Assembly: GCA_013368375.1 (NCBI GenBank)
Contig: JAACJP010000052.1
Location: 62,001-126,000 of the forward strand
DNA: 64,000 bases
Source: Tricholomella constricta
Taxonomy: Eukaryota > Basidiomycota > Agaricomycetes > Agaricales > Lyophyllaceae
Direction: 5' to 3'
Position numbers and translations under genes: made by a program. Positions 23,866 to 35,900 of the stretch are shown one piece after another. How positions within the stretch are numbered: position 1 is the first letter of the stretch; every line of letters begins with the position of its first letter. The notes below the pieces were generated by a model. It had not been told where the DNA came from. It worked only from the letters and a program-made list of their open reading frames with translations, and searched no databases.

Positions 23866-24399
23866 TGTCAGGGGAACTCCCGTTCACGCCCTCCGACGCT
23901 CTCTGGTCGTCCCCCGACTGCGCACGATCGCTCTCGTCCCGATCCCGATCGCATCCCCGACGCTCCGCCCCCAGCGTTGTGTTCATACTCCTACATACCC
24001 ATACACTCATTTAATCACCAACCGTCCCCTGACTGCGATCACGTGACCATCCGATTCTTCGGATGAGCACGTGACCGATCACTCCTCAGATGATCACGCG
24101 CCCAACCTCGTGCCTGCACCCTGAGTCACGAGGGTCGGACAGCGCCGGGGACATGTACATACACGCGCCACTGACCCTTCCCTGTCATTACATGTACAGT
24201 ATACCTTAGAGGACCTGCCCTCACGTACATACGTCGTATATAGTCGTTCCCCTGACATCTGGGAATCCTTTAGTCTATTCTCTTCGGATTCCCCCTTGTC
24301 AGGTAGGCCTGCCTTTACTACATTCCTTACTGTACATAATATAACTTCGGATTCCCCCTTGTCAGTGTGATAGCGCTCCACTGTAAGGTTGCCCTAACA
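23866..24399 (+). repeat. 5' LTR, outer gypsy element
   Basis: 534 bp. It contains two CACGTG boxes (24040-24045 and 24068-24073), a TATA box (TATATA, 24237-24242), and a 21-bp direct repeat CTTCGGATTCCCCC... at about 24284 and 24352. Transcription probably starts about 30 bp after the TATA box, near 24270. Confidence 0.93.
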
Positions 24400-24401
24400 G
24401 C

Positions 24402-24413
24402 AGAATAGACTAA
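24402..24413 (+). promoter_or_regulatory. Putative self-priming primer-binding site
   Basis: AGAATAGACTAA, 2 bp after the 5' LTR, is the exact complement of TTAGTCTATTCT at 24270-24281. That segment lies where the element's transcript should begin (about 30 bp after the TATA box). Tf1 of fission yeast primes reverse transcription with the first bases of its own RNA in just this layout. No tRNA-type TGG primer site is present. Confidence 0.7.
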
Positions 24414-24528
24414 TCCCAGAGACCCGACAAGGTTGACGAGTCAAGCCCTCGCGCCGAAACACGTGTTCGCCGCGCGCAGCATTGTCAGACGCCCGTTCGC
24501 TTCGACCGTCGCTAAGTCCCGTCTCGAG

Positions 24529-27500
24529 ATGTCGGATCGTGGAACTACAACACTCTCATCGCAAGCTCCCGTGCTCACGCCGGAGCAGCGACTAGAGGGT
24601 CTGGAAACCATGGTATCGGCTCTCACCACCCACCACACCTCCAACTCGGCTAGTATGGACCATCTGTTCGTTCTTTTCGAATCACTCCTCACACGGAACC
24701 CACCCGCTGCCTCTATAGCAGCAAACGGCTCGTCGGAGTCGCAGTTGGGGGTAACCCCGACACCCGACGAACACCGATCGACGTCGCGCGACGTAGCGGC
24801 GTCGCCCCCGATGTCGCTCCCGCCCATTTTCGATGGATCTCGGTCGGGCGGTCGCGCGTTCCTCAACGCGTGCAAACTGTACATGCTCCTGTGCCCGAGA
24901 CACTTTCCCAATGAGCATGCCCGCGTTGCCTGGGTGCTTTCGTTCATGCAGCATGGTCGTGCTGCTGACTTCGTGGAGCGGGTTTTCCAATGCGCCACAA
25001 TCCAGGAAGCCTTCCCGACCTGGGACGACTTCCAGGCGACCTTCACCACCGAGTTCTGCCCAATGAACGAGGTCGCCAACGCCGCACTTGCGCTCGAGTC
25101 ATCGGCCTATTTTCAGAATGGTCGGACCATCGATGAGTACATCGATTCGTTCCGTTCCCTGCGCCACAAGGCTCGGTACCCCGACGGGCGACACCTCGTC
25201 ATGAAGTTTCGTCGTGGAATGGACCCCCAGCTCTGTCAACGCCTGGGCACCATCACTACTGGGCGACCTCATGATGAGAAGATCGAGGAGTGGCTAGCAA
25301 TGGCGCGCTCGCAGGACTTCATCATGCGAACAGAGGAGGAGTTCCTCGGTTATGCCGACCCCGCACCGACTCCACCGACGGAGGTTTCGGTCAGAGCGCC
25401 AACCGCCGACGACACTTGTCGCCACTTGGAGCAGACTTTGGATCGGTTAATCATGCACCGACAGGTCCGCCAGGAGATGACCACGGCTGACACGACACCG
25501 ACCCCCGTCGTACTGCCCGTTCCGACCTTGCCTAGCACCATCGCACCGCAGCCCATGCTGTCGGTCGGATCGCAGACCAGTCGCCCACTCCCCACGACCA
25601 GTCGGAACCGTTTCGCCCCCCTCTCTGTCGAACCCATGGACGTTCTGGAGGAGACAGCAGCCCCACAGACTCCGTCGGTCGACCCAACGCCCGACCCGAT
25701 CATTAGGTCGCGCCGTGGGCTACCACGCTGGGAGAAGCGCCTACCACGTCGCCTTGTGGTCGCCGCCATCCCTTGCCCCAGATCCCTGTGGTTGGACGTC
25801 AAATTGGAGACCACCGACACTCAGGAGTCGCACGCGATCACTGCACTAGTGGATAGCGGGGCGACCGGCAGCTTCATCAATGCGGCCTTTGTTGAAAAGC
25901 ATAAGCTCACAACGAAGGCGCTCAGTCGGTCGTCCCCGGTGTACAATGTCGACGGAACCCTCAACGAGGCTGGCTCTGTCTCGTGTATTGTGGAGGCAGT
26001 GCTACGGTACGACGGTCACACCGAGCGCGCTATCTTCGGGGTCACCCAGTTAGGCAAACAAGACATGATCCTCGGGTTCAATTGGCTTAAAAACCACAAC
26101 CCCGAGATCGACTGGGCGACCAAGGAGGTAAAGATGAGCCGCTGTCCGACACACTGCGACACCTGCAAGGACGAGGTCAAGGCTGATCGACGCGCACGCA
26201 CCAAGGTGCGCGCAGCAATTCACGCTTGTCGGGCCGACGGCATTCCGACAGTTGAGCCCGACCTGCGTGCCCCGACCAGTCCCTACGTCGAGGACGACTC
26301 GGATGGCGACGAGTTCCTCCCCTACACTCCGATCCTGGAGGAACCCGACCCAGAGTCCGACGACTTCCTGGTGGAAACCTTCCTGAACGGCGATCGCATC
26401 TTTGCGACCGCGATCCACCCGACCCCGACCGCTGAACATATTCGGGCCAGCCAAACGACATCGCAGCGACTTGCGGAAGCGCACGCTGCTAACTCCGTGC
26501 CCAAAACGTTCCGCGACGCCGTACCGACCCACCTCCATGACTTTGAAGATGTCTTCTCCAAAGTCGCGTTCGACGAGCTCCCAGAGCGCAAGCAATGGGA
26601 CCACGCCATCGAACTGGAGCCGGGCGCGTCGCCAACCGGCACGAAGGTCTACCCGCTGTCACCGGCAGAACAGGTCGAACTCGACGCGTTCCTTAAAGAG
26701 AACCTCGAGACAGGTCGCATCCGACCGTCCAAGTCGCCCATGGCGTCGCCGGTCTTCTTCATCAAGAAGAAGGACGGGTCGCTCCGACTGGTACAGGACT
26801 ATCGGACGCTCAACGCGCTTACGGTGAAGAATCGGTACCCGCTGCCCCTCATTAGCGAACTGGTGAACAACCTTCGCGGCGCGCGGTACTTCACCAAGCT
26901 AGACGTCCGATGGGGGTACAACAACGTTCGGATCAAGGAAGGCGACGAGTGGAAGGCAGCGTTTCGGACGAACCGCGGTCTCTTTGAGCCGCTTGTCATG
27001 TTCTTCGGCCTCACGAACAGCCCAGCGACATTCCAGACCATGATGAACGACATCTTCCGCGATCTGATCGCCGAGGGTGTTGTTTGCGTGTACCTCGACG
27101 ATATCTTGATTTACACCAAGACTCTCGAGGAGCACCGTCGGGTCGCGCGACTCGTATTGGACCGACTCCGCGAACATCAGTTGTTCTTAAAACCCGAGAA
27201 ATGCGAGTTCGAACAGACCAAGATCGAGTATCTTGGGCTAATCATCTCGCACGGGCAAGCGGAAATGGACCCAGTCAAGGTCGCTGGAGTGTCGGAATGG
27301 CCGGCGCCGAGGAACAAGAAAGAGGTGCAAGCGTTCTTAGGCTTCACCAATTTCTACCGACGGTTCATCCAGGACTTCTCGCACCACGCCCGACCCCTGT
27401 TCGATCTGACAGGCAAGGACGTCGCCTGGCGCTGGGAAGAGTCGGAGCAGTCGGCTTTCCAACTCCTGAAGGAGGCGATCACGTCGGGGCCAGTCCTCAT

Positions 27501-28865
27501 GTTCCCCGACGACGACCGACAGTATCGCATCGAAGCCGACTCGTCCGACTTCGCAACGGGCGCGGTCCTCTCGCAGGAGTCGCCGACCGACGGCAAGTGG
27601 CACCCGGTCGCGTTCTACTCGAAGAGTTTGAATGCGGTCGAGCGGAACTACGAGATCCACGACAAGGAGATGCTGGCGATCATTCGGTCTCTAGAGGAGT
27701 GGCGACATGTCGTAGAAGGTGCGAAGCACAAGGTGGAGATCTGGACCGACCACAAAAACCTCGAGTACTTCCTCACCGCGAAGAAACTCAATCGGCGTCA
27801 AGCTCGGTGGTCGCTCTATCTCGCCAACTTCGACTTCGCTCTCCACCATCGCCCTGGTCGCAGCATGGGCAAACCCGACGCCTTGTCGCGTCGAGCCGAC
27901 CACGGCGACGGGAGTGCCGACAATGCCGACATTGTGCTGCTCAAGCCCGAGTTCTTCGCGGTTCGCGCGACTGAAGGTCTCGTACTGGTCGGAGAAGAGG
28001 ATGACGTACTGAAGGCAATTCGCAAGGGCAACCGTGACGGTGCACAGGAGGATGCGGTCGCGAAAGCGGCGCAACTGGTCAAGGCATCCAAGATCGCCGG
28101 TCGCTCTCTTCGCTTCGGCGAGTGGGGAGAGGAAGGCGGTCTGCTCACGTTCCGTGGACGGATCTACGTCCCGAACGTTCCTGACCTCCGCCGACGCATC
28201 GTGGAGCACCACCACGACTCCAAGGTCGCTGGTCACCCAGGTCGCTGGAAGACGTTAGAGCTGGTGTCGCGCAACTACTGGTGGCCCCAGATGTCGCGTT
28301 TCATCGGGTCCTACACCAGCACCTGTGACATGTGCTTGCGCACGAAACCCCGCCGCCAACTCCCTGTTGGACAGCTGCAGTCGCTCCCAATCCCTGAAGG
28401 CCGATGGAACGTCGTGTCGGTCGACTTCATCACCGAACTCCCCGAGTCCAATGGCCACGACGCGATCATGAACATCGTGGATTCGGTCGGAAAGCGCGCG
28501 CACTTCATCGCGTCGCACACGACTTGTTCGGCTTTGGGGGCTGCGAACCTCTACCGTCGCCACGTCTGGAAGCTCCACGGTCTCCCAGACGCCTTCATCT
28601 CCGATCGAGGTCCACAGTTCGTCGCCGAATTCACGCGCGAACTGTACCGACTCCTGGGTATCAAGCTGTCGGCTTCGACGGCGTACCACCCGCAGACCGA
28701 TGGACAGACCGAGCGCGTGAATCAGGAGCTGGAACAGTTCTTGCGGGTCTTCTGCAACGAGCGCCAGAACGACTGGGAGGATCTCCTGCCCGACGCCGAA
28801 TTCAGTTACAACAACCACGTACATTCGGCGACGCAGCAGACCCCCTTCCTGCTCGACACTGGTCG
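24529..28865 (+). CDS. Outer gypsy gag-pol, N-terminal part (through most of integrase)
   Basis: One open frame; first ATG at 24529 (MSDRGTTTLSSQAP), with the open frame extending upstream to 24433 without ATG. Order by residue: capsid-like gag (about 90-260), with no CCHC knuckle; aspartic protease LVDSGATGS (about 440); reverse transcriptase with KKDGSLRLVQDYRTLN and YLDDILIYT (about 855); RNase H (EADSSDFATGAVLSQ, about 1000); integrase HHCC zinc domain (HHHDSKVAGHPG ... CDMC, about 1225); and the DDE core (DFITELPE about 1300, SDRGPQFVAEF about 1355). The frame is cut at 28865 by the inner gypsy. After removal it continues in phase at 41501, for a total of 1675 residues. Confidence 0.93.
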
Positions 28866-29400
28866 TGTGATACCGGTCGTGAAACTTCTCGTGAGGAGAA
28901 GCCCTGCGGGCTCCCGGGTCGCAACTCTCTTGAGGAAGCGGTATCCGGGAGCTGTAGAGAGTGAGATAGGAAGATCTCCCGGGTCGCAGCTCTCTTGTAG
29001 AAGCGTTATCCGGGAGATCGAGAGGGAAGAAAGGAGGGTGGGAGAGAGAGTCGTCTCACTCCCACCCGGGAGTTCCCGAGCCGTGTGACCCTGGGCATAG
29101 GGAGGTTTGACCCTGCCTCGGGGCTCTGTAGACCTGAGCAAGGTACGCTGTCACCCAGCGTGGGGTCCTAAGCCTAGGACATGGCGAGCGCCTTAGTCGC
29201 ACTTCTGTATGGCGAGCAAGGCAAGGAGATGATAGTATATTCGATAGCGTGTCTCTATGGACACGCTCCAAGTTACAGTAGTGTTTGTCAGTATGTACAT
29301 ATGTATAAAGTAAAGGGACCCGGGTACAACTGATGCCGGTCGCGCACGCGCCCAAGTGGCGCGCACGCCCAAGTGCCCAAGTGGCATACTCGTCGTCACA
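28866..29400 (-). repeat. 3' LTR, inner gypsy element
   Basis: 535 bp. On the minus strand it is preceded by a G-run (GCGGGGGGGGCAC, 29401-29413) that serves as the polypurine-tract candidate. Confidence 0.92.
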
Positions 29401-29443
29401 GTGCCCCCCCGCGTGCAAGATCAAATCGTCCCCGTTGAGATCG

Positions 29444-32400
29444 TCAACCTCGGTGATTCTCCCGGTCCCTCCATTTTTTGCCCGGCCTCCGCGACCTCTT
29501 GAGACGCCGACCGAAGTAACGCTGCCCTATTTCTCCCTCCTCAAGGTCCTCCTCGCCGAGTCGGTCTATCAACGAGACCGGGTTCGAGAGTCGAGCTTCC
29601 AGAGGCTGATGTCGCGGGGGCTCGGTGAGTCGCTCTCCCAGCGGCCGTGAAGAGGGGCCCGCGACTGGTCGTGAAGATGGCCTCGTGACCGGGCGGGAAG
29701 ACGGCCCCGCGACGGATCGTGCAGATCGGTCACCCAGCGTTCGGGAAACGGTGTTCTCCTGGCAAAACGCTGTAGGCCGGACCACCGGTTGAGACGGCGG
29801 GACTGGCGCGTCCGCCGGACCGCTGGCACTTCCTGCTACTGGTGCGGAGAACGGCGGGGCTCCAGCCACGAAGCCCATCCGAGCCATAACCTCCAAGACT
29901 GTCTGACTGGTGAGTTGGACAATCAAGGCCGGGTCCATCGCTAACGTGGGCGGCGGCACGGCTGCCACGGGCGTCTCTCTAGGAGGAGTAGCTCGTCGTT
30001 CCAGGCTGGGGAGTACTTCCCGCCGTTTTCCCCGAGACTTGCTGCTGGCCCGTTCAAGGCTCCTCGACTGTTCTCGTCTGTAAGCAGCGTCGCGGGGCGG
30101 GGAGGGGGAACGTCGAGGTCGAGGGGGATGGTTCCACTGAGAGCCGTCTCGTCGCGGGGAAGGCGAGCGTCGAGATGGCGGGGAGCGGTTCCACTGAGAA
30201 TCGTTGCGTCTATTCGGCGAACGGTATGGCGATCGTCCTCGCCGCCGATGCTCAAGTTCCGGTCTCGTACGAGTGTACGGAGTGAGCGACCGTCGCCGTA
30301 TCTTCCCAGGTTGGCCCTCATAATCCCGTCGCGAAGGGGCACCGCTTGTCGAGGGGGTTGGTTCCTTGTTGGCACCCGTGGCATGGGAAGGAGGGGCGAC
30401 GAGGCTCGCTTGAGAGAAATCCTCTTCCGTAGCTCTCAGTAACGAGACTCGAGCGTTTGGAGGCGTGGTGGGTAGAGGGTAAGTATCCCGAAGAACCGCA
30501 GCACCCTCAGGAGTAGCGACAGCGATCCAAAGAGTCCGCCGGAACGTGGTCGAAGTTCCGCGTACGTCTAGAATCTGAACCTCCGGCGTTTCTCTAGCTG
30601 CAGCTCGTACGGATTCCTCGACGACTTTTAGCGGCGTGGAAAGAGGGAAGGCCGTCGAACGAAGGTATGGCGGGTCAAGACAGACAGGACCGGCGACCTC
30701 GAGTTCGTCGGCCGTCATAGGCACCTCATTCGCAATTGCCGGCACGGGGTCAAGGTCCATGGGGGAATGTGCCCGCGAGGTCTCAGATCCTAACGAGATC
30801 GGGGAGTCTTCGTCGTCTACTCTTTGCGGCTTGACGATACTCGACAGGAAGGCAAGGATCTCTTCAGCTGTGCGAAGAGTCTTGTCGCCTTCCTCCTCGA
30901 CTCGCATTCCCGACGCTTCGTCTTCGGACCGAACAATAGGAGGGTCGTTCGCGGGAGGGGGACGGTCGTCGGTGGCCGCGAGAGGAGTGACCTCGGTGAC
31001 GGGGCCCGGTGCCGCTACCTGTTCACCCGTCTTTTCGACGGCGCGCGCAGGCAGCTGTTCCGCTCTGGGAGGCTCCGCTACTCTTCCTACGTCCGAACGC
31101 TTAGGATCTCGTGTGAAGTACACCCATCGTGAGGATTTCAGCTGGTGCTCGCTGTTCACCGTCCAGTATTCCACGTTCGGGGCGGGTAGGCCAAAGACCT
31201 TCACGTCCGTCGTCAGGCCCTCGGGAACGGGGAGCTCAGAGTCGGTAGATAACTCTCGCCGGAATTCCCGATCGTAATAGGTATACTCGAAGTCGGTGTC
31301 TTTGTTCTTCCCAACCTGGACCCAACAGCCCTCCGAATCCTCTTCCCACTTGGTCCATTTACCCGCTAGTCCCTGCGCACTTTTTACCGGGGGTGGTTTT
31401 AACCAGGCGCCTCGGTTGTCGAAGAGTTCGACGAAGTCGGGTGGTGGCGCTAAGAATTTAGGGTTGGATGGAACCCGTCGTTTGATTCTCGTTTCTTCGG
31501 GGATTTCATCAGAGGCAGCTCTGGGCGAGAAGGGGCGCGGGGACTCGGGGCGGAACGTCCATAGTCCTGTTCGTTCTCCCGGCCATCCCTGTCGTGTAGC
31601 CGATGACTCTTCTCGATGTTCTTTCCGGACTAGCGGGGCGGGGTGCCGATACGGCGTTCGATACAGACACCGGGGGCTCCCATTGCGGATGGCGACGTGA
31701 TCGTAAGGATTCACAGTTTCGGAGAGAACCCGTACGTCAGTGCCGCTCGTCCAGCTATCCCGGATGTCCGACGCGATTCCCGTAGTCCATCGGTCTAAAG
31801 GGTCGAGGCGATGAGCTATGAAACAGGGAACACCTTGGCTAAGGAGCCAGAGCGAATCTTGTTCTCGATTGCCGTTGATCCAGGCGCCCAGGAGGTCGTC
31901 GTTCGCGGCGGGGATCCCGTTTTCTCTCACAGCTGTAATGGAATCGCTCCAACTTCGAGCGACGAGTCGTCGAGCGAATTCCGTCCAAGCCGCCTTGTCC
32001 TTCAAATTCCGCTGGACCTCGACGCCCACATCAACTGCTTCTTCCCATGTCGTGATTCGGGCCAAGCTATCGATCTCACTTTTCAATGGACGAACGGGTC
32101 GGATAGTCCAGTAATTGGTGTAGGTGTTCTCCATCCTCGAGTAACTCCGCACAATCGCGTCGAGGGCATCGAGTCGTTTTCGTAGACGCGCGATGTACTC
32201 GGGCTTGACGTAGCCGGTGTTAGGCCCATCGCTATCCCACTGCCAGCATAGGATTTCGTACTCCGGGCAGTTTTCCCGTCTCTGGTATCCCGCTTGTGGC
32301 CGAGGGATGAAGCCCCGCCAGACTTGACCGTTCACCATTTGGGGTGAGACGGTGAAGTCATATCTCCCGAGATGTCCATCGAAGCGTCGTTGCGTACGAT

Positions 32401-32629
32401 CCCTAAGGACGGCGTTCGCGAAGTCCTTGGGGACAACTCCGGGTAGGAAAGGGGTCTGAAAAGAGTTGGGGGACCAGGCTTCGACGTCTGGCTTCACCAA
32501 CCGTCCGCACAATTGATTGATAGCGGGGAGTCGGAAAGCGAGGGAATCGTCTATGACGGGAGGTTCCTCGTAGCCCGAATCGCTTGGGACTCGCGGGGTC
32601 CCGAAGGATCGGCTGTCGTATCCCATCAC
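29444..32629 (-). CDS. Inner gypsy second ORF (1061 aa) of unknown function, in env position
   Basis: One intact frame between pol and the 3' LTR, start MMGYDSRSFGTPR. The N-terminal half is globular and Trp-rich (EYEILCWQWDSDGP, LLSQGVPCFIAHRLDPLDRW, FVELFDNRGAWLKPP, EYWTVNSEHQLKSSRWVYF). The C-terminal half is low complexity with an Arg/Ser-rich zone (RRSPSPRRDGS, SRSLERASSKSRGKRRE) like RNA-binding tails, and a short helix near the end (IVQLTSQTVLEVMARMGF). No signal peptide, membrane segment or Cys pattern of an envelope protein is seen. I recognise it only as resembling hypothetical proteins of Agaricomycetes. Its preserved frame implies selection or very recent origin. Confidence 0.75.
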   Translation of the reverse strand: MMGYDSRSFGTPRVPSDSGYEEPPVIDDSLAFRLPAINQLCGRLVKPDVEAWSPNSFQTPFLPGVVPKDFANAVLRDRTQRRFDGHLGRYDFTVSPQMVNGQVWRGFIPRPQAGYQRRENCPEYEILCWQWDSDGPNTGYVKPEYIARLRKRLDALDAIVRSYSRMENTYTNYWTIRPVRPLKSEIDSLARITTWEEAVDVGVEVQRNLKDKAAWTEFARRLVARSWSDSITAVRENGIPAANDDLLGAWINGNREQDSLWLLSQGVPCFIAHRLDPLDRWTTGIASDIRDSWTSGTDVRVLSETVNPYDHVAIRNGSPRCLYRTPYRHPAPLVRKEHREESSATRQGWPGERTGLWTFRPESPRPFSPRAASDEIPEETRIKRRVPSNPKFLAPPPDFVELFDNRGAWLKPPPVKSAQGLAGKWTKWEEDSEGCWVQVGKNKDTDFEYTYYDREFRRELSTDSELPVPEGLTTDVKVFGLPAPNVEYWTVNSEHQLKSSRWVYFTRDPKRSDVGRVAEPPRAEQLPARAVEKTGEQVAAPGPVTEVTPLAATDDRPPPANDPPIVRSEDEASGMRVEEEGDKTLRTAEEILAFLSSIVKPQRVDDEDSPISLGSETSRAHSPMDLDPVPAIANEVPMTADELEVAGPVCLDPPYLRSTAFPLSTPLKVVEESVRAAARETPEVQILDVRGTSTTFRRTLWIAVATPEGAAVLRDTYPLPTTPPNARVSLLRATEEDFSQASLVAPPSHATGANKEPTPSTSGAPSRRDYEGQPGKIRRRSLTPYTRTRPELEHRRRGRSPYRSPNRRNDSQWNRSPPSRRSPSPRRDGSQWNHPPRPRRSPSPPRDAAYRREQSRSLERASSKSRGKRREVLPSLERRATPPRETPVAAVPPPTLAMDPALIVQLTSQTVLEVMARMGFVAGAPPFSAPVAGSASGPADAPVPPSQPVVRPTAFCQENTVSRTLGDRSARSVAGPSSRPVTRPSSRPVAGPSSRPLGERLTEPPRHQPLEARLSNPVSLIDRLGEEDLEEGEIGQRYFGRRLKRSRRPGKKWRDRENHRG

Positions 32630-32984
32630 GGCAAGAGGAATAAAAGGTCGGGAGGGGGATTCGGTTTCGGTTAAGACGCGTAGTCTCGGCTCTCGATGCT
32701 CAGAAAGGCTACCTTCTGTCGATTCACAGACACCTCAGTGCTGGCTCAGAATTCAGAAGTAGCCCGGCGAGGGACGCGACGGAGTAGGGCTCGAAGTTTG
32801 TTGTTTGATCAGCAAGAACGCAACTCTAAACGCTACTGTGGCGCAGGTACGGTTCAAGTGATCGTTGGTGATGGGACGTAATGGTACCGGTATGATTGGA
32901 TGGTGTCAAAGCAAAAGTGAGGGACGCAAGGGAGAAGTAAAAGATTTTGATGGCGCGTTTGAAAACTTCTCAGGGGTTCTCAGA

Positions 32985-35900
32985 TTACTTAAGCTTTCTC
33001 ATCACGTGATACTCGCGTTTGAGAGCGGGCGCGTTGCGTAAAGCGTATTCGGAGACCCAGCTGTCGTCGGCAGGTTCGAATCCCTTCCAGCGGATCAAAT
33101 ACATTCGTCGGTTTCCGTCCTTGCGGTTGGTGAGCTTATGTCCCAGGATGGCCTCAACTTCATACTCCTCTGAGGCCATGAAGTCGCGTGTAGGCGGTAA
33201 GGTGGTTCGCTCTCCGAATCGAGCATCCGAAGGAGTGTATTTTCGAAGGTGTTCCAGGTTGAAGATCGGGTGCATGGGATAAGAGTCGGGGAGTCTAAGG
33301 CGATATACCATAGGATTGACCTTCTCCATAACTTCGAAGGGCCCAATGCTACGTTGTATTAATTTTCTTCCCGTCCCTTCGACGTCTACGAGCTCCAAAG
33401 AATGAGGATTCACCAGCGCGTAATCCCCTTCCTTGAGTTCTTCTACTGGGCGGCGTCCTTTGTTGTAGGCCTTAGCTTGTCTCTCCTGAGCTAAGATAAC
33501 CGCATCACGGGCGTTCTTTCTGTGGAGCTCTAGCTCTTCCAAGAATCCTTCGCTCTTCTGACTCGCCAAAAACGGTCTCCGTACGGGGTCCGTCGCGGGT
33601 ACTACGACGCCGGCGGTCGTTTGCGGCTTGTAACCCATGAGTAAGAAGTTGGGAGAATAGGTAGTGGTAGAATGTACAGCGGAGTTGTAGGCGTGCGCAA
33701 GGGCAGACAACCACCTAGCCCAGGAGGTTCTGTCGTTAGCCACGTAGGCTCGCAGCATTTGCTCTAAGGTCGCGTTAAGGATTTCTGTTTGTCCGTCGGT
33801 CTGCGGATGATGGGCCGACGATAGAGCCATTACGCCGCCGTAGCTTTCTACTACGGATCTCCAGAAAGCGGTGGACCATCGTCGATCCCGGTCAGCGATG
33901 ATTCGTTCGGGCAAACCGTAAACGTTCGCTATTTTCTCTACAAATATCCGGGCGAATCCTTCTTGTGACAACGTCTCATGAGTGGGTATGAATAGGCCGT
34001 ATTTCGTGAGCTTATCAACGATAACTAGCACCGCGGTGTATTTCTGCTCTCCGGAGGGGGGAAGACCCGTGATAAGGTCGAGGGATACGGTCGCAAAGGG
34101 ACGTGCAGGTACGTGCGCGGGTCTAAGTCCTCCCATTTTCTTCAGCCTACTGGTCTTAATCTTCTGACAGACATCGCATGAAGAGACGAAGTCGTGGGCG
34201 TCTTTAGCCATCGTAGACCAGAAGAATAGTTCTTTTAATCGGAGTAATAGTCTTCTCGTCCCTTCGTGCGCGCCTTCGAAAGGGGATTCGTGTATCCATT
34301 TCAAGATAAATCCGATTTCACTCCTTGGTACACATAGTCTAGTGTTCCAATCAGCGTCGATGAAGTAAAGGAGCCCGTTGCTTCCTCGCTGAAATCGGGA
34401 AGGGGTGAGGACCTTTTGGGCGTTAGGAACTTCCTCAGGATATTTACTTGCGAGGTGAGAGTCTTCAGGGTAAGCTTTACGGAACCGCTCGACGAGGTCA
34501 GGGTGCATTGAGACTAGGAGATGAGATTTCTTGCTCCAGCTATCATCCAGAGTCTCTAGAGGCACTTTGACTCCAGCTGGGTAAGTCCAGTGATCCCCGT
34601 TAGAGAAGGGGAGACCCTCGCGGACGGATTCATGGCCTTCCACCAGCTCGCTCTGCCGGTTAGCTGTCGCGTCACCGTCGCAGAGGTCATTCTCCCGCAG
34701 GTTTGCTTCAGCTGTAGCTTTAGCGACACCGTTACGGGTTCGGGTAGAGTAAGCCTCTTTATCTACAACGTCTTCCCACCACCAGACCACGAAGGCTGCT
34801 TTCCTCGCAGGGGCGAACGTTCCTGCGTCTTCCGCCGTTTGGGCAGCTGCTTGTGCGGCTTCGTCCGGGGTGATAGGGGGAATATCGTCGCGTGTAGGAG
34901 AGTTGTGCGGTGGTGTTCTAGGTAACCTGGATAGGGGATCGACATTCGAATGCGTGCGACCCGGTCGATGAACAATTTTCAGTCCGGGGTAAGCAGCGTA
35001 CACCGCCCCCCACGCCGCCAACCTCCTATTCGCGTTTTCATACACGCGCGCCCACTGCAGAGCAGCATGATCCGTCACCAGAATGACCGTTTCTCCTTCA
35101 ATGAACGGTTGGAATTTAACTAAGGCTTCCTTGGCCCCGAGAGCCTCGCGTTCCGTCGCGCTGTAGTTCCGCTCCGCGGGGGTTAGAGTTCGACTCCAGT
35201 AGCAGATGACTCGCTCGACGCGGACTACTGTGGCGTCCAGGGTCGCCCCCCACTCCACAGGTCCTAATCCCTCATCCACGTCTTTAGTGAGCACCGGTAC
35301 TAACGAGGGGACTGGGACCTCCGAATCCCAGGCTCGAGACAATCGGTCGTACATCGGCGTGCCTTTCAAATCCGCTACCACTAGGGTTTGGACTTGTTGC
35401 AGGCTCGCGCCGAGGGCGAAGTCGGAGGCGTCGGTGTAAAGACGATACGGCTTTCCACGCTCCGGATGACCGAGGACTGGTGCTTGTGAAAGAGCGCGTT
35501 TAATCTGCCGGAACGCGAGTTCGTGCTCAGCCGTCCATGACCATTTAACCCCCTTTTTGAGTAGCGTGAATAGGGGGGTAGCCATGAAGGAATAGTGAGG
35601 AACGTAAGCGGAGAAGTAAATGACCATTCCGAGGAACTTTTGTAGGTCGGCTATGCATCGGGGACTAGCTAACTCCATGATAGCGCTCACTTTCTCCTGG
35701 TGCGTGGATAGCCCCAAACGAGAGACTTTCTGACCCAGGAGGAGGATGGAAGCGTAACCAACGAAACATTTCGGAGGGGACAAAGTAATCCCCGCGGCGG
35801 AAATCGCTCCCAGCACTTTATCCAGGTGGACCAAGTGGTCGTCCCAGTTTTCCGAGTACACGACGATATCGTCAATGTAGACTAGTGAAAATAGCCACAA

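Noticed and set aside
29444..32629. Envelope gene in the inner gypsy element
   Set aside because: Position fits, but there is no signal peptide, membrane segment or furin-like site; the tail is Arg/Ser-rich instead.
33060..33090. tRNA-like GGTTCGAATCC motif
   Set aside because: It lies inside the chromodomain coding sequence of the inner gypsy element and no cloverleaf can be built around it.
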